Part shown: positions 1 to 6,506 of the stretch, piece after piece
Position numbering within the stretch: position 1 is the stretch's first letter
How the letters are laid out: each line of letters begins with the position of its first letter
NCBI GenBank assembly: GCA_026391995.1
Contig: JAPLCY010000104.1
Location: 1-13,555 of the forward strand
Origin: Candidatus Auribacterota bacterium
GTDB taxonomy: Bacteria > Auribacterota > Tritonobacteria > UBA1439
Length of the DNA: 13,555 nucleotides
Reading direction: 5' to 3'
Notes under the pieces: generated by a model
The model's database searches: none
Told to the model about the DNA's origin: nothing
What the model saw: the letters and a program-made list of their open reading frames with translations, nothing else
Program-made: the position numbers and the translations under genes

Positions 1-1726
1 GCGTCGCCGTGTGATTCCGCGCCGTCTCCGCGCGCCTCTCGCCGTCGACCTCGGCGCGCACCTTCTGTCCCCGGGTAAGTTCGCCGTTGATTACCTTCGT
101 TGAATGGATGATAAGGCCCGGGAGGGGAGCGGAAGTTCCGGTCACGCCGCCCATTGCCCCATCGCCCTCGATCCGGCCGGTGTCGCCCAATTGGCCGCCC
201 GACTCCGCGTAGAAGGGCGTGCGATCGAGGACAACCTCACCCTCCTGGCCTTCTCCAAGCCGCTCCGCCTCTTTTCCCCTGTGGAGCAGCGCCCTCACCA
301 CGGCGTCCGAGGAGAGTTGCCCGTAACCGCAAAATGCCGATGCCCCTTCCCTCTTCAGGATGTCCCTGTAGGCTGCTGCAACCATCGGCATGGGCGCCGC
401 CTTCCAGTTCGCGCGCGCCTTCTCCTTCTGTTCATTCATGAGCCGCTCGAATCCCTCGCGGTCGATGCCGCACCCCTCCTCCCTTGCGACAAGGGCGGTG
501 AGATCCACGGGGAAGCCATAGGTGTCGTAGAGCTTGAACAGATCCTCGCCCGGGAGAACCGCGTGCCCCCCGCGCTTCGCCTTCATGATCATCTGCGAGA
601 GGAGCTCTGATCCAAAGGTGAGCGTGTTGTGGAATCGCTCCTCCTCCGAAAGGATGACCCTGCCCACGTGCTCGCGATGCTGCCTGAGCTCGGGATACGC
701 GTCGCCCATCGCGGAGGCGACCACCGGCACCAGCGTGTATAGGAAAGGCTCCTCCATGCCGAGGGTGCGTCCGTAGCGCACCGCCCTCCTGAGTATCATG
801 CGAAGCACATAGCCGCGCCCATCGTTCGAGGGGAGCGCCCCGTCGGCGAGGGCGAAGCTCATCGCGCGGGCGTGGTCGGCGATCGCGCGGAACGCCGTCG
901 CATGTTTCCCCGCGGGGTCATAGCGCACCTCGCTGATTCCCTCGACCGCCTTGATGATGGGAAGGAAGAGGTCGGTGGCGTAGTTCGAGTCCACCCCCTG
1001 GAGCACCGCCACGAGCCGCTCAAAGCCCATCCCCGTATCCACGTGCTTCTGGGGAAGCTCGCACAGTGTCCCGTCTGCAGCGCGGTTGTACTGGATGAAG
1101 ACCAGATTCCAGAGCTCGATGAACCGGCCGCAACCGCTGTTCACCGCGCACCGGTGGCCCTTCTCACCCTTGCTCCGGCAGTGCCGCTCCCCCATGTCGA
1201 TGTGTATCTCGGAACAGGGGCCGCAGGGGCCGGTCTCAGCCATCTCCCAGAAGTTGTCCTTCTGCCCGAAGCGCAGGACCCGTTCGGGCGCTATCCCCGT
1301 GACCGAGGACCACAGCCGGGCCGACTCCCCGTCCTCCTGGTACACCGTGACCCAAAGTTTCCCGGGATCGATCTTCCACTCCCGCGTGAGCAGCTCCCAT
1401 GCCCATTTGATCGCCTCGCCCTTGTAGTAATCGCCGAACGACCAGTTCCCCAGCATCTCGAAGAAGGTGTGGTGGTACGTATCGACGCCTACATCCTCAA
1501 TGTCATTGTGCTTGCCCGAGACGCGCATGCACTTCTGCGAATTCACCGCCCGTGTATAACCTCGCGTCCCCGTGCTGAGAAAAACGTCCTTGAATTGGTT
1601 CATCCCGGCGTTTGTGAAGAGGAGTGTCGGGTCGTCCGCGGGCACGAGCGGGGCGCTCGGCACATAGTGGTGCCCGAGCCGCTTGAAATAATCCATGAAT
1701 TGCGTTCGTATCTCTGCTGATTTCAT
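1..1726 (-). CDS. alaS: Alanyl-tRNA synthetase, N-terminal 575 residues (C-terminus off the window)
   Basis: Charges tRNA-Ala with alanine in the cytoplasm and edits mischarged Ser/Gly. I translated the minus strand from ATG 1724-1726 and found it open to the window edge (575 codons plus one base). The N-terminus shows class II synthetase wording (TNAGMNQFKDVF, residues about 38-49; KCMRVSGKHNDIEDVG; HTFFEMLGNWSFGDYYK). Further in are EMAETGPCGPCSEI, VDTGMGFERL, LPSNDGRGYVLRMILRRA and the editing-domain entry DRTPFYAESGGQLGD. The last full codons read RNHTATH, the first half of the zinc-binding editing motif. Bacterial AlaRS is about 870-880 residues, so roughly 300 are missing, with no sign of damage. 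I see no clear Shine-Dalgarno before this ATG, but it is the only start that fits the conserved N-terminus. It lies downstream of recX, as in the recA-recX-alaS order known elsewhere, across a 223-bp spacer, so it may have its own promoter. Confidence 0.97.
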   Translation of the reverse strand, partial: MKSAEIRTQFMDYFKRLGHHYVPSAPLVPADDPTLLFTNAGMNQFKDVFLSTGTRGYTRAVNSQKCMRVSGKHNDIEDVGVDTYHHTFFEMLGNWSFGDYYKGEAIKWAWELLTREWKIDPGKLWVTVYQEDGESARLWSSVTGIAPERVLRFGQKDNFWEMAETGPCGPCSEIHIDMGERHCRSKGEKGHRCAVNSGCGRFIELWNLVFIQYNRAADGTLCELPQKHVDTGMGFERLVAVLQGVDSNYATDLFLPIIKAVEGISEVRYDPAGKHATAFRAIADHARAMSFALADGALPSNDGRGYVLRMILRRAVRYGRTLGMEEPFLYTLVPVVASAMGDAYPELRQHREHVGRVILSEEERFHNTLTFGSELLSQMIMKAKRGGHAVLPGEDLFKLYDTYGFPVDLTALVAREEGCGIDREGFERLMNEQKEKARANWKAAPMPMVAAAYRDILKREGASAFCGYGQLSSDAVVRALLHRGKEAERLGEGQEGEVVLDRTPFYAESGGQLGDTGRIEGDGAMGGVTGTSAPLPGLIIHSTKVINGELTRGQKVRAEVDGERRAETARNHTAT

Positions 1727-1835
1727 ATTATCACATTACAGATAATACATAATCTATTCACGATCAATGAGTTGCGGAGTAATCGCCCCGTAATCTATTT
1801 GAAATCAGTCGCATTCTCAGAATGTACTATTCAGT

Positions 1836-1880
1836 AAAAAGAAGCCGGAGGGAAAATGCAAATCTATGAAGGCACCCTCC
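1836..1880 (-). terminator. Possible hairpin terminator after recX
   Basis: Reading the minus strand past the recX stop, GGAGGG (1875-1880) can pair with CCCTCC (1847-1852), with an inner TGC/GCA pairing in the 22-base loop. A run of five T follows (1836-1840). The loop is large and the stem is only six pairs, so this is a weak candidate for the end of the recA operon transcript. Confidence 0.3.
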
Positions 1881-1949
1881 TTAAAATAACCGGACAGTAC
1901 TGATGGCCACTATTACATCCGATGCATCATCACCGCTGCCATGGTACGA

Positions 1950-2516
1950 CTACTCCCCCGGCGCTTCATCCCCTCGCACCGGAAGAGCCTCGGCCATGAC
2001 GCGATGAATGAAGTCGCGGTCAAAGCCCCGGCGGAGCAGGAGATTGTGCATGCGTGCGCGCGTTTTGTCCCCATCCCGCACGGCGCATCCACGACTCCGC
2101 TGGCGCACGAGCGCGCACGCCGCGTTAAAAACCTCCTCTTCACGGTGCCATTTCTCCACGACCTCACAGGCGAGGGCCGGCTCGATACCCCGCCGGCACA
2201 ACTCACGCTGGATCACCCAGGAGCTCCGGCACCTGTTTCCCGAAAACGACTTGAGCAGTGATGTTGCGAACTGGCGATCATCCAAATATCCAAGCGCGCA
2301 CAACCGGGCACACACGCTGGACACCACCCCTTCGCTATATCCCTTTTCAACAAGGCGGCCCCGGAGTTCTGCCACAGTGCGGCCCCGGAATCCCAGAAGC
2401 CTGAGGGCCGCGCCCATTGCCCTTTGTTGATTATCGGCGCCGGATCCGGCGCCACCATTTTTGAGATTCCGCCCCCTTCTTTGGGACGGCTTTCCGACAC
2501 GTTTCAGTGAGTTCAT
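1950..2516 (-). CDS. recX: RecX family RecA-inhibitor protein
   Basis: RecX proteins cap or disassemble RecA filaments and so limit recombination and the SOS response. The 188-residue frame has the family's three-helix repeat wording: ALRLLGFRGRTVAELRGRL (about residues 37-55), LGYLDDRQFATSLL (about 75-88), and a C-terminal LLLRRGFDRDFIHRVM. Family members are usually 150-270 residues. The start is uncertain. ATG 2516 lies 86 bases inside the upstream htrA-like gene and has GGGAAG about 8 bases before it. ATG 2417 (residue 34) begins 13 bases after that gene's stop, but would leave only a few residues before the conserved helix. A start between these is possible. It follows recA and the htrA-like gene on the same strand, which supports co-transcription with its partner RecA. 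An 18-bp palindrome lies between the two candidate starts. Confidence 0.9.
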   Translation of the reverse strand: MNSLKRVGKPSQRRGRNLKNGGAGSGADNQQRAMGAALRLLGFRGRTVAELRGRLVEKGYSEGVVSSVCARLCALGYLDDRQFATSLLKSFSGNRCRSSWVIQRELCRRGIEPALACEVVEKWHREEEVFNAACALVRQRSRGCAVRDGDKTRARMHNLLLRRGFDRDFIHRVMAEALPVRGDEAPGE

Positions 2517-3306
2517 CGAGCACTTCCCTGACCGTATCTATCGGCATGGCGAACCCCACGCCGGTGGATGCTCCCGATGACGAGAGGATCAGCGTGTTCA
2601 ACCCGATGACCCTTCCGCCCAGGTCGACCAGCGGACCGCCGTTGTTACCGTTGTTGATGGCGGCATCGGTCTGAATCAGTTCGCTGTGGGTCCCTCCTCC
2701 CTCGACCCTCACATTCCTCTTGAGGGCACTGATGACGCCGGCCGATACCGACGGCTGCGCGCTCATCGAGGCGGTCCCGAACGGGTTGCCGAAGGCGCAC
2801 ACCCACTGGCCCACCTGGAGCCCCGCCGACTCTCCGAGCGGCGCCACCGGCATTTCCGTTGCCGGCAGCTTGAGAACGGCGATGTCCCGGTGAGCATCCA
2901 TCGCGCAGAGCGAGGCCTCCATCTGCCGCCCGTCGGCCAGGGTGACCTGTATCTCTTCAGCCTGCCCGACCACATGGGCCACCGTCAGCACATAGCCGCG
3001 GGGATCGAAGATGACCCCCGACCCGATCCCTTCCGTCTCCGTGAAGAGATCCTCGTCATCGAAAAAATAGTGCAGAAGCGGATCTGCGGCCCGGCGCCGG
3101 ATGACCCGCCGCTCCCTGGTGTCGATGGCCACCACGGCGGGACCGACCGCCTCAACGATCTCGTCGATCGATCGCTCCGGCGTGCGCGCCGCGGCCCGGT
3201 ACACGCTCTGCGGAGCGACCAGATCTCGCTCGTAGTAGGCGACGAGCATGATCAGGGCGCAGGCGCAGAGCACCATCGCCGCCAGCGCCATGAGATAACG
3301 CTTCAT
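2431..3306 (-). CDS. Membrane-anchored HtrA/DegS-like protein with catalytic Ser replaced by Asn (probable pseudoprotease)
   Basis: The 291 residues have an N-terminal hydrophobic segment (about 5-25, one membrane anchor or uncleaved signal, globular part outside the inner membrane). A trypsin-like fold of the HtrA family follows: [21 protein letters not shown] with His111, [10 protein letters not shown] with Asp141, then [16 protein letters not shown] and the closing GVGFAMPID. In active family members the last active-site block reads INPGNSGGP. Here residue 219 is Asn for Pro and residue 222 is Asn for the nucleophilic Ser (codon AAC at 2641-2643). There is no PDZ domain; after the protease fold comes only a short basic tail (WWRRIRRR). 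ATG 3306 overlaps the recA stop by 4 bp (ATGA), so translation is probably coupled. The fold assignment is firm. Loss of peptidase activity is inferred from the missing Ser. A binding, scaffold or stress-sensing role is open. Confidence 0.9.
   Translation of the reverse strand: MKRYLMALAAMVLCACALIMLVAYYERDLVAPQSVYRAAARTPERSIDEIVEAVGPAVVAIDTRERRVIRRRAADPLLHYFFDDEDLFTETEGIGSGVIFDPRGYVLTVAHVVGQAEEIQVTLADGRQMEASLCAMDAHRDIAVLKLPATEMPVAPLGESAGLQVGQWVCAFGNPFGTASMSAQPSVSAGVISALKRNVRVEGGGTHSELIQTDAAINNGNNGGPLVDLGGRVIGLNTLILSSSGASTGVGFAMPIDTVREVLDELTETCRKAVPKKGAESQKWWRRIRRR
2436..2453. repeat. Perfect 18-bp GC-rich palindrome at the htrA-like/recX junction
   Basis: GGCGCCGGATCCGGCGCC reads the same on both strands. 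In mRNA it can form a 7-bp stem with a GATC loop. It encodes the last arginines of the htrA-like protein, ends three bases before that gene's stop codon, and lies between the two candidate recX starts. No T-run follows, so it is not a standard intrinsic terminator. Confidence 0.8.
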
Positions 3307-4349
3307 TTAAGTTCAAGCTTCTTCCAGATCGCAGCGGTGATCTCCTTCGCCAGTGTGGCATTTCCCTTGAGCGCCTGCCGTGCCGCGTCGCGGCCCTGCC
3401 CCAACTTCTCCGTGCCGTAGAGGAACCACGCGCCTTTTTTCTCGACAATCTCCTGCTCCACCCCGACGTCAAGGATCGTCCCCTCGAGTGAGATCCCCTC
3501 GCCGAAGTAGATTTCAAACTCCCCGCTACGGAAGGGCGGGGCGAGCTTGTTCTTCACCACCTTGGCCCTGACGCGGTTTCCGAGCACGACCCCCTGGCTG
3601 TTCTTGAAGCTCTCTATTCTTCTCAGGTCGAGCCGGATTGAGGAGTAGAACTTGAGCGCCCTTCCCCCGGGCGTGGTCTCGGGATTGCCGAACACAACGC
3701 CGATCTTCTCGCGGATCTGGTTGATGAAGATGCAGCAGGTTTTTGACCGGTTGATGCACGCGGTTAATTTCCGGAGCGCCTGCGACATGAGCCTGGCCTG
3801 AAGCCCCATGTGTGAATCGCCCATCTCCCCCTCGATCTCCGCCTTGGGCACAAGGGCCGCCACCGTGTCGACGATGATGACATCCACCGCGTTGCTGCGC
3901 ACGAGGACCTCGGTGATGTTGAGCGCGTCCTCGCCGCAGTCCGGCTGCGAGATGAGCATGTTGTCCAGGTTGATCCCCATCCTCTGCGCGTAGGCCGCGT
4001 CGAACGCGTGCTCCGCGTCGATGAATGCCGCCGATCCGCCCGCCCGCTGGGCGTTGGCGACCACGCTCATGGCAAGGGTCGTTTTTCCCGACGATTCCGG
4101 ACCGAATATTTCTATGATCCTCCCCCGGGGCAATCCCCCGATGCCGAGGGCGATATCAAGGGTGAGCGCTCCGGTGCTGATGGTCGGAATCGAAATCTTG
4201 GCAGCCTGGCTGCCGAGCTTCATGATGGAGCCCTGGCCAAACTGCTTTTCGATCTGCGCGACGGCGGCCTCGAGGGCCTTGCCCTTCCCGTCATCCTCCT
4301 TCAGATCCTTTCCTTTTAGATCAACACGAGCATCGTCCTTCTGTGCCAT
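3303..4349 (-). CDS. recA: Recombinase RecA
   Basis: RecA forms ATP-dependent filaments on single-stranded DNA, drives strand exchange and stimulates LexA-type self-cleavage. The 348-residue protein has Walker [10 protein letters not shown] (83-91), the catalytic Glu113 in DAEHAFD, Walker B VIIVD (157-161), loop L1 [16 protein letters not shown] (about 173-188) and the Q211 switch in INQIREKIG. Loop L2 is [15 protein letters not shown] (221-235). The N-terminus is about ten residues longer than in E. coli RecA and strongly charged; the C-terminus lacks a long acidic tail. [14 protein letters not shown] resembles PVC-type RecA. ATG 4349 has an excellent AAGGAGG six bases upstream. It is the first gene of a probable recA-htrA-like-recX unit, with a candidate promoter about 110 bases upstream. 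Its stop codon overlaps the start of the next gene. Confidence 0.99.
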   Translation of the reverse strand: MAQKDDARVDLKGKDLKEDDGKGKALEAAVAQIEKQFGQGSIMKLGSQAAKISIPTISTGALTLDIALGIGGLPRGRIIEIFGPESSGKTTLAMSVVANAQRAGGSAAFIDAEHAFDAAYAQRMGINLDNMLISQPDCGEDALNITEVLVRSNAVDVIIVDTVAALVPKAEIEGEMGDSHMGLQARLMSQALRKLTACINRSKTCCIFINQIREKIGVVFGNPETTPGGRALKFYSSIRLDLRRIESFKNSQGVVLGNRVRAKVVKNKLAPPFRSGEFEIYFGEGISLEGTILDVGVEQEIVEKKGAWFLYGTEKLGQGRDAARQALKGNATLAKEITAAIWKKLELK

Positions 4350-4355
4350 TGAGCG

Positions 4356-4362
4356 CCTCCTT
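4356..4362 (-). promoter_or_regulatory. Strong ribosome binding site of recA
   Basis: AAGGAGG sits six bases before ATG 4349. It is the best Shine-Dalgarno in the window, and several neighbours (alaS, mnmA, the hydrolase) lack an obvious one. It fixes the recA start and suggests high translation. Confidence 0.85.
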
Positions 4363-4461
4363 GCGCTTACGGGGAAACTGTATTGGCCGCACCGGGCGAA
4401 CGAGACGGCCGCCCCTGGTTTTTGGTTTAGTGTCAGGCTCCTGCCGCTTCCAGAGCGAAAA

Positions 4462-4490
4462 ATTATAACATATTGCGCTGATTACTACAG
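4462..4490 (-). promoter_or_regulatory. Candidate sigma-70-type promoter of recA (extended -10)
   Basis: On the minus strand TATAAT (4462-4467) is preceded directly by TGT (4468-4470), the extended -10 pattern. With a 17-base spacer the -35 position reads CTGTAG (4485-4490), only half matching TTGACA, which is common when the -10 is extended. The leader to the recA ATG would be about 105 bases. Confidence 0.5.
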
Positions 4491-4580
4491 GAGAAAGCCG
4501 AACATTGAGAGTCTGCGGCAACACCGTAAAACAGAGGGCGCAATCTTGTGCCCCGCTCACTCCTTCACTCCTTGGCACCC

Positions 4581-4592
4581 ATGTCATGACAT
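4581..4592. promoter_or_regulatory. Perfect 12-bp palindrome upstream of the recA promoter
   Basis: ATGTCATGACAT is self-complementary. Beyond one mismatched pair the symmetry continues with CC on the left and GG on the right (4578-4595). It lies about 90 bases upstream of the candidate recA -35, where an activator or repressor dimer could bind. No regulator is identified. Confidence 0.4.
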
Positions 4593-4614
4593 AGGATGTA
4601 CTACCTCCCCGTCT

Positions 4615-4636
4615 CTCATACATAGGACGATATGAG
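4615..4636. promoter_or_regulatory. Inverted repeat CTCATA-N10-TATGAG
   Basis: Six-base perfect arms at 4615-4620 and 4631-4636 with a ten-base centre, a spacing that puts the two half-sites on similar faces of the helix. It is close to the palindrome at 4581-4592 and contains one of the two ACATAGGA repeats. It could be an operator half-site pair; a weak mRNA hairpin is the alternative. Confidence 0.35.
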
Positions 4637-4655
4637 CGGGCATTTTATTCCGTAA

Positions 4656-4674
4656 TATTTTCAACTATTTTCAA
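4656..4674. repeat. Two TATTTTCAA copies at a 10-bp period
   Basis: Identical 9-mers at 4656-4664 and 4666-4674 separated by one C, so they repeat once per helical turn. They lie in the AT-rich part of the thpR-recA spacer. They could be an upstream element or a binding site, or be coincidental. Confidence 0.45.
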
Positions 4675-4710
4675 GGGGGGCCTATCCCGTTCCCGGCCGG
4701 CTGTCTGGTA

Positions 4711-5286
4711 TCAAGACTGACCTGCAGCCAGCGTTACGGCATGGAGAGTGGTATAGGTCGGACCCTGGGGGGAGAGGTCGCTCCGGATGAGGGATAGTGC
4801 GTTTGCAATATGCTCGTGGGCAATGCATCTAGAAAGAGCCGGCAGGAGAGATTCAAATCCCCTTGCCCCGCCCTTTTCCTTCACTCGCCCGAGGGTGAGG
4901 TGAGGGGTGAAGCCGCGCTCCTCGCGGGGGAATCCAAGCGGTGAAAGCCGAGCCTCGATCTGCTCCACGAGGCGCGACAGCATGCCGGTATTCTCCTCAA
5001 CACCCACCCAGATCACACGTGGATTACGGCTGTTCGGAAATGCGCCGAGGCCTGAAAGGTGGACAGCGAACGGTATAATCCCCGAGGCAGACTGTTTCAG
5101 GGATTCCTTGACACGTTCCACATCATCCTCCCTCGTGTCACCGAGGAATTTAAGGGTCAGATGGATGGCTTCGGGCTTCACCCACCGTACGGCCGGCAAT
5201 TCACGTGTGAGGCGCGCCTGGATGCGGCCCAGCGCCTGCCAGGCAGCCTCATCAAGTTCAATGGCGACAAAGAGCCGCACGCTCAT
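4711..5286 (-). CDS. thpR: RNA 2',3'-cyclic phosphodiesterase (LigT/ThpR family)
   Basis: This family opens 2',3'-cyclic phosphates on RNA ends and in vitro can join tRNA halves with 2'-5' linkages. The 191-residue protein has both HxTx catalytic motifs of the 2H phosphoesterase superfamily: HLTLKFLG (His42, Thr44) and HLTLGRV (His129, Thr131). It begins with the typical RLFVAIEL strand, and its length is normal for the family (about 180-190). ATG 5286 overlaps the pncC stop by 4 bp (ATGA), pointing to coupled translation. The pncC-thpR-recA neighbourhood recurs in many bacteria, so an RNA-repair gene beside DNA repair is expected here. No clear intrinsic terminator follows its stop. Confidence 0.95.
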   Translation of the reverse strand: MSVRLFVAIELDEAAWQALGRIQARLTRELPAVRWVKPEAIHLTLKFLGDTREDDVERVKESLKQSASGIIPFAVHLSGLGAFPNSRNPRVIWVGVEENTGMLSRLVEQIEARLSPLGFPREERGFTPHLTLGRVKEKGGARGFESLLPALSRCIAHEHIANALSLIRSDLSPQGPTYTTLHAVTLAAGQS

Positions 5287-5795
5287 TTCGCCTCCCGGTG
5301 CTTCACGCGCTTACCCGATTTTCCGGCGATAAAATCCATAAGAAGGCGCAAGGCGGCTCTGGCAGCCCGGTCTTTGACGCAGGTGCGCCCGCCGCTGAAT
5401 TTATATTGTCCGGCGAAACGGGTATGCCTATCGGCAAGGCCTATGTACACCAGTCCTACCGGCTTCTCCCTGGTCCCTCCCCCGGGGCCAGCGATGCCGG
5501 TAATGGAGAGGGCGACATCGGCATGAAAGGCCCGCCTGGCGCCTGCCGCCATTTCTGATGCAGTTTCCGCGCTGACCGCCCCTTTCACGGCCAGCGTGCG
5601 GGGGGAGACCCCAAGGAGCTTGATCTTGGCGGCGTTGCTGTAAGCGATAATGCCCCCGAGAAAGTAATTGGAACTTCCCGGGATATTGGTGAGCAAATGG
5701 CCCAGCAAACCACCCGTGCATGATTCGGCGAAGGCGATCGTGAGATCGCGTTTTTTTAGTAAATCGCCTGCTTTTTCTTGAATCCCTTTGGACAT
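5283..5795 (-). CDS. pncC: Nicotinamide-nucleotide amidohydrolase (stand-alone CinA C-terminal domain)
   Basis: PncC deamidates NMN to nicotinate mononucleotide and so recycles NMN released by NAD-dependent DNA ligase. The 170 residues cover the whole domain: IAFAESCTGGLLGHLLTNIPGSS, with the catalytic Ser25 of ESCTGG; YSNAAKIKLLGV (52-63), which supplies the conserved Tyr and Lys; GAVSAETASEMA; and TGIAGPGGGTREKPVGLVYIGL. The N-terminal MoaB-like domain found in full CinA proteins is absent; the frame begins with its own ATG and AAGGGG nine bases upstream. It overlaps thpR by 4 bp. The pncC-thpR pair sits upstream of recA as in the cinA-recA arrangement of other bacteria, and the deamidated product is the one that nadC at 9725-10615 also makes. 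Confidence 0.95.
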   Translation of the reverse strand: MSKGIQEKAGDLLKKRDLTIAFAESCTGGLLGHLLTNIPGSSNYFLGGIIAYSNAAKIKLLGVSPRTLAVKGAVSAETASEMAAGARRAFHADVALSITGIAGPGGGTREKPVGLVYIGLADRHTRFAGQYKFSGGRTCVKDRAARAALRLLMDFIAGKSGKRVKHREAK

Positions 5796-5856
5796 TGCAT
5801 GAAACCCCTTTCACCGTAGAGCACACTTATTACAGGGAGCATTAAATACTTGACAT

Positions 5857-5935
5857 GTCATTGCGAGGAGCGCAGCGACGAAGCAATCCTAACTCATTGA
5901 GCAGCATGAGATTGCTTCGCTCCGCTCGCAATGAC
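5857..5935. repeat. Dispersed palindromic element (about 79 bp imperfect inverted repeat)
   Basis: The outer arms are GTCATTGCGAG (5857-5867) and CTCGCAATGAC (5925-5935), perfect complements. Inner parts pair as GAAGCAATC with GATTGCTTC, with a few extra bases in the left arm. The centre has its own small CTCATTGAG stem. The general form (GTCATTGCGAG...GAAGCAATC) is a common intergenic palindrome in many environmental bacterial genomes. It lies between the HIT gene and pncC and could form a long hairpin in RNA. I see no coding function. Confidence 0.85.
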
Positions 5936-5990
5936 CATGGCAAAAAGTGTAAAGAATAATGTGCTTCCATTAGTAAGTGTGCCCTACGCC

Positions 5991-5999
5991 TGTGGATAA
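5991..5999 (-). promoter_or_regulatory. DnaA-box consensus, copy 1
   Basis: TTATCCACA on the minus strand matches the E. coli DnaA-box consensus exactly. It is one of two same-orientation copies whose starts are 20 bp apart, in the spacer just after the HIT gene. Confidence 0.55.
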
Positions 6000-6010
6000 C
6001 CGTGAAAATT

Positions 6011-6019
6011 TGTGGATAA
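6011..6019 (-). promoter_or_regulatory. DnaA-box consensus, copy 2
   Basis: A second exact TTATCCACA, eight bases past the HIT stop. The shared direct repeat is ten bases long (TGTGGATAAC on the plus strand at 5991-6000 and 6011-6020). This copy also forms one arm of the inverted repeat GGATAAC-TTTGT-GTTATCC (6014-6032), which on the minus strand could act as a weak hairpin terminator for the HIT gene. Confidence 0.55.
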
Positions 6020-6026
6020 CTTTGTG

Positions 6027-6371
6027 TTATCCTGGGGGCCAGGTGAACTTCCTGCCTCCGAGGAGGTGGAAATGGAGGTGATCCACCGCCTGGCCCGCGT
6101 CCGGCCCTGAATTGGCCACGAGGCGGAATCCGCATTCCGAGAATGAAAAGCGGTGCGCCAGGCTCTTCGCAAGCGCGACAATCTTGCCCACCAGTAACTC
6201 ATCTCCCTTCTCAATCGTGGTCAAACCACTGATATGCCTTTTCGGGATAATAAGAATATGCACCGGGGCCTGCGGCTGAATATCCTTGAAGGCGATCATG
6301 TCGTCGTCCTCGTGCACGATCGTTCCCTTGATCTCCCCTTTCGCTATTTTACAGAATATGCAATCTGCCAT
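6027..6371 (-). CDS. HIT-family nucleotide-binding hydrolase (HinT type)
   Basis: HIT proteins hydrolyse nucleoside phosphoramidates or related AMP derivatives. From ATG 6371 the protein has 114 residues, the usual size of HinT. It starts MADCIFCKIAKGEIKG, with the Cys4/Cys7 pair seen in zinc-binding members. It has the typical AFKDIQPQAPVHILIIPKRHI core and the histidine triad in DHLHFHLLGG (His98, His100, His102). The start is chosen because GGGGAGG lies just upstream and the family begins there; a longer in-frame extension to 6401 lacks support. It lies downstream of mnmA on the same strand across a 135-bp spacer in which I see nothing notable. The natural substrate cannot be read from sequence. 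Confidence 0.95.
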   Translation of the reverse strand: MADCIFCKIAKGEIKGTIVHEDDDMIAFKDIQPQAPVHILIIPKRHISGLTTIEKGDELLVGKIVALAKSLAHRFSFSECGFRLVANSGPDAGQAVDHLHFHLLGGRKFTWPPG

Positions 6372-6506
6372 ATGCCCTCCCCTGGAAATGAAAAAATGCA
6401 AAATACAAACTTGGAAACATCGCCGTATCCCAAGTCCTCAAATGTCGCCGCCGGCGCCCTCATAGTAACTCCTGACTCCAGAATTCTGTATCCTGAGCAG
6501 TTGCAT

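Larger units (their letters stand above)
4350..4710. other. 361-bp spacer between thpR and recA with regulatory-looking structure
   Basis: No convincing gene is present here. The spacer holds the recA Shine-Dalgarno, an extended -10 promoter candidate, a 12-bp perfect palindrome, a CTCATA/TATGAG inverted repeat, two ACATAGGA direct repeats 31 bp apart (4589 and 4620), and two TATTTTCAA copies 10 bp apart. I found no E. coli-type (CTGT-N8-ACAG), Bacillus-type (GAAC-N4-GTTC) or alphaproteobacterial (GTTC-N7-GTTC) LexA site. Confidence 0.6.

Noticed and set aside
872..1720. 282-codon plus-strand open frame opposite alaS
   Set aside because: It is the antisense shadow of a well-conserved alaS coding region. 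The minus-strand translation matches AlaRS throughout and the plus frame resembles nothing.
1727..1949. T-box or other riboswitch before alaS
   Set aside because: I could not find the T-box specifier or antiterminator sequence or any other known riboswitch core. The region is AT-rich with only weak hairpin potential.
2686..3420. 244-codon plus-strand open frame across recA and the htrA-like gene
   Set aside because: It spans the junction of two real minus-strand genes and has no recognisable domain or ribosome site.
4321..4623. 100-codon minus-strand frame upstream of recA
   Set aside because: It overlaps the recA promoter and start, lacks a ribosome site, has no family-like wording and is rich in Cys, Arg and Pro like a random frame.
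5991..6032. Chromosomal replication origin
   Set aside because: Only two DnaA boxes are present, with no dnaA, dnaN, gyrB or rpmH nearby and no clear multi-copy AT-rich unwinding repeat. Reported as a possible DnaA-binding site only.
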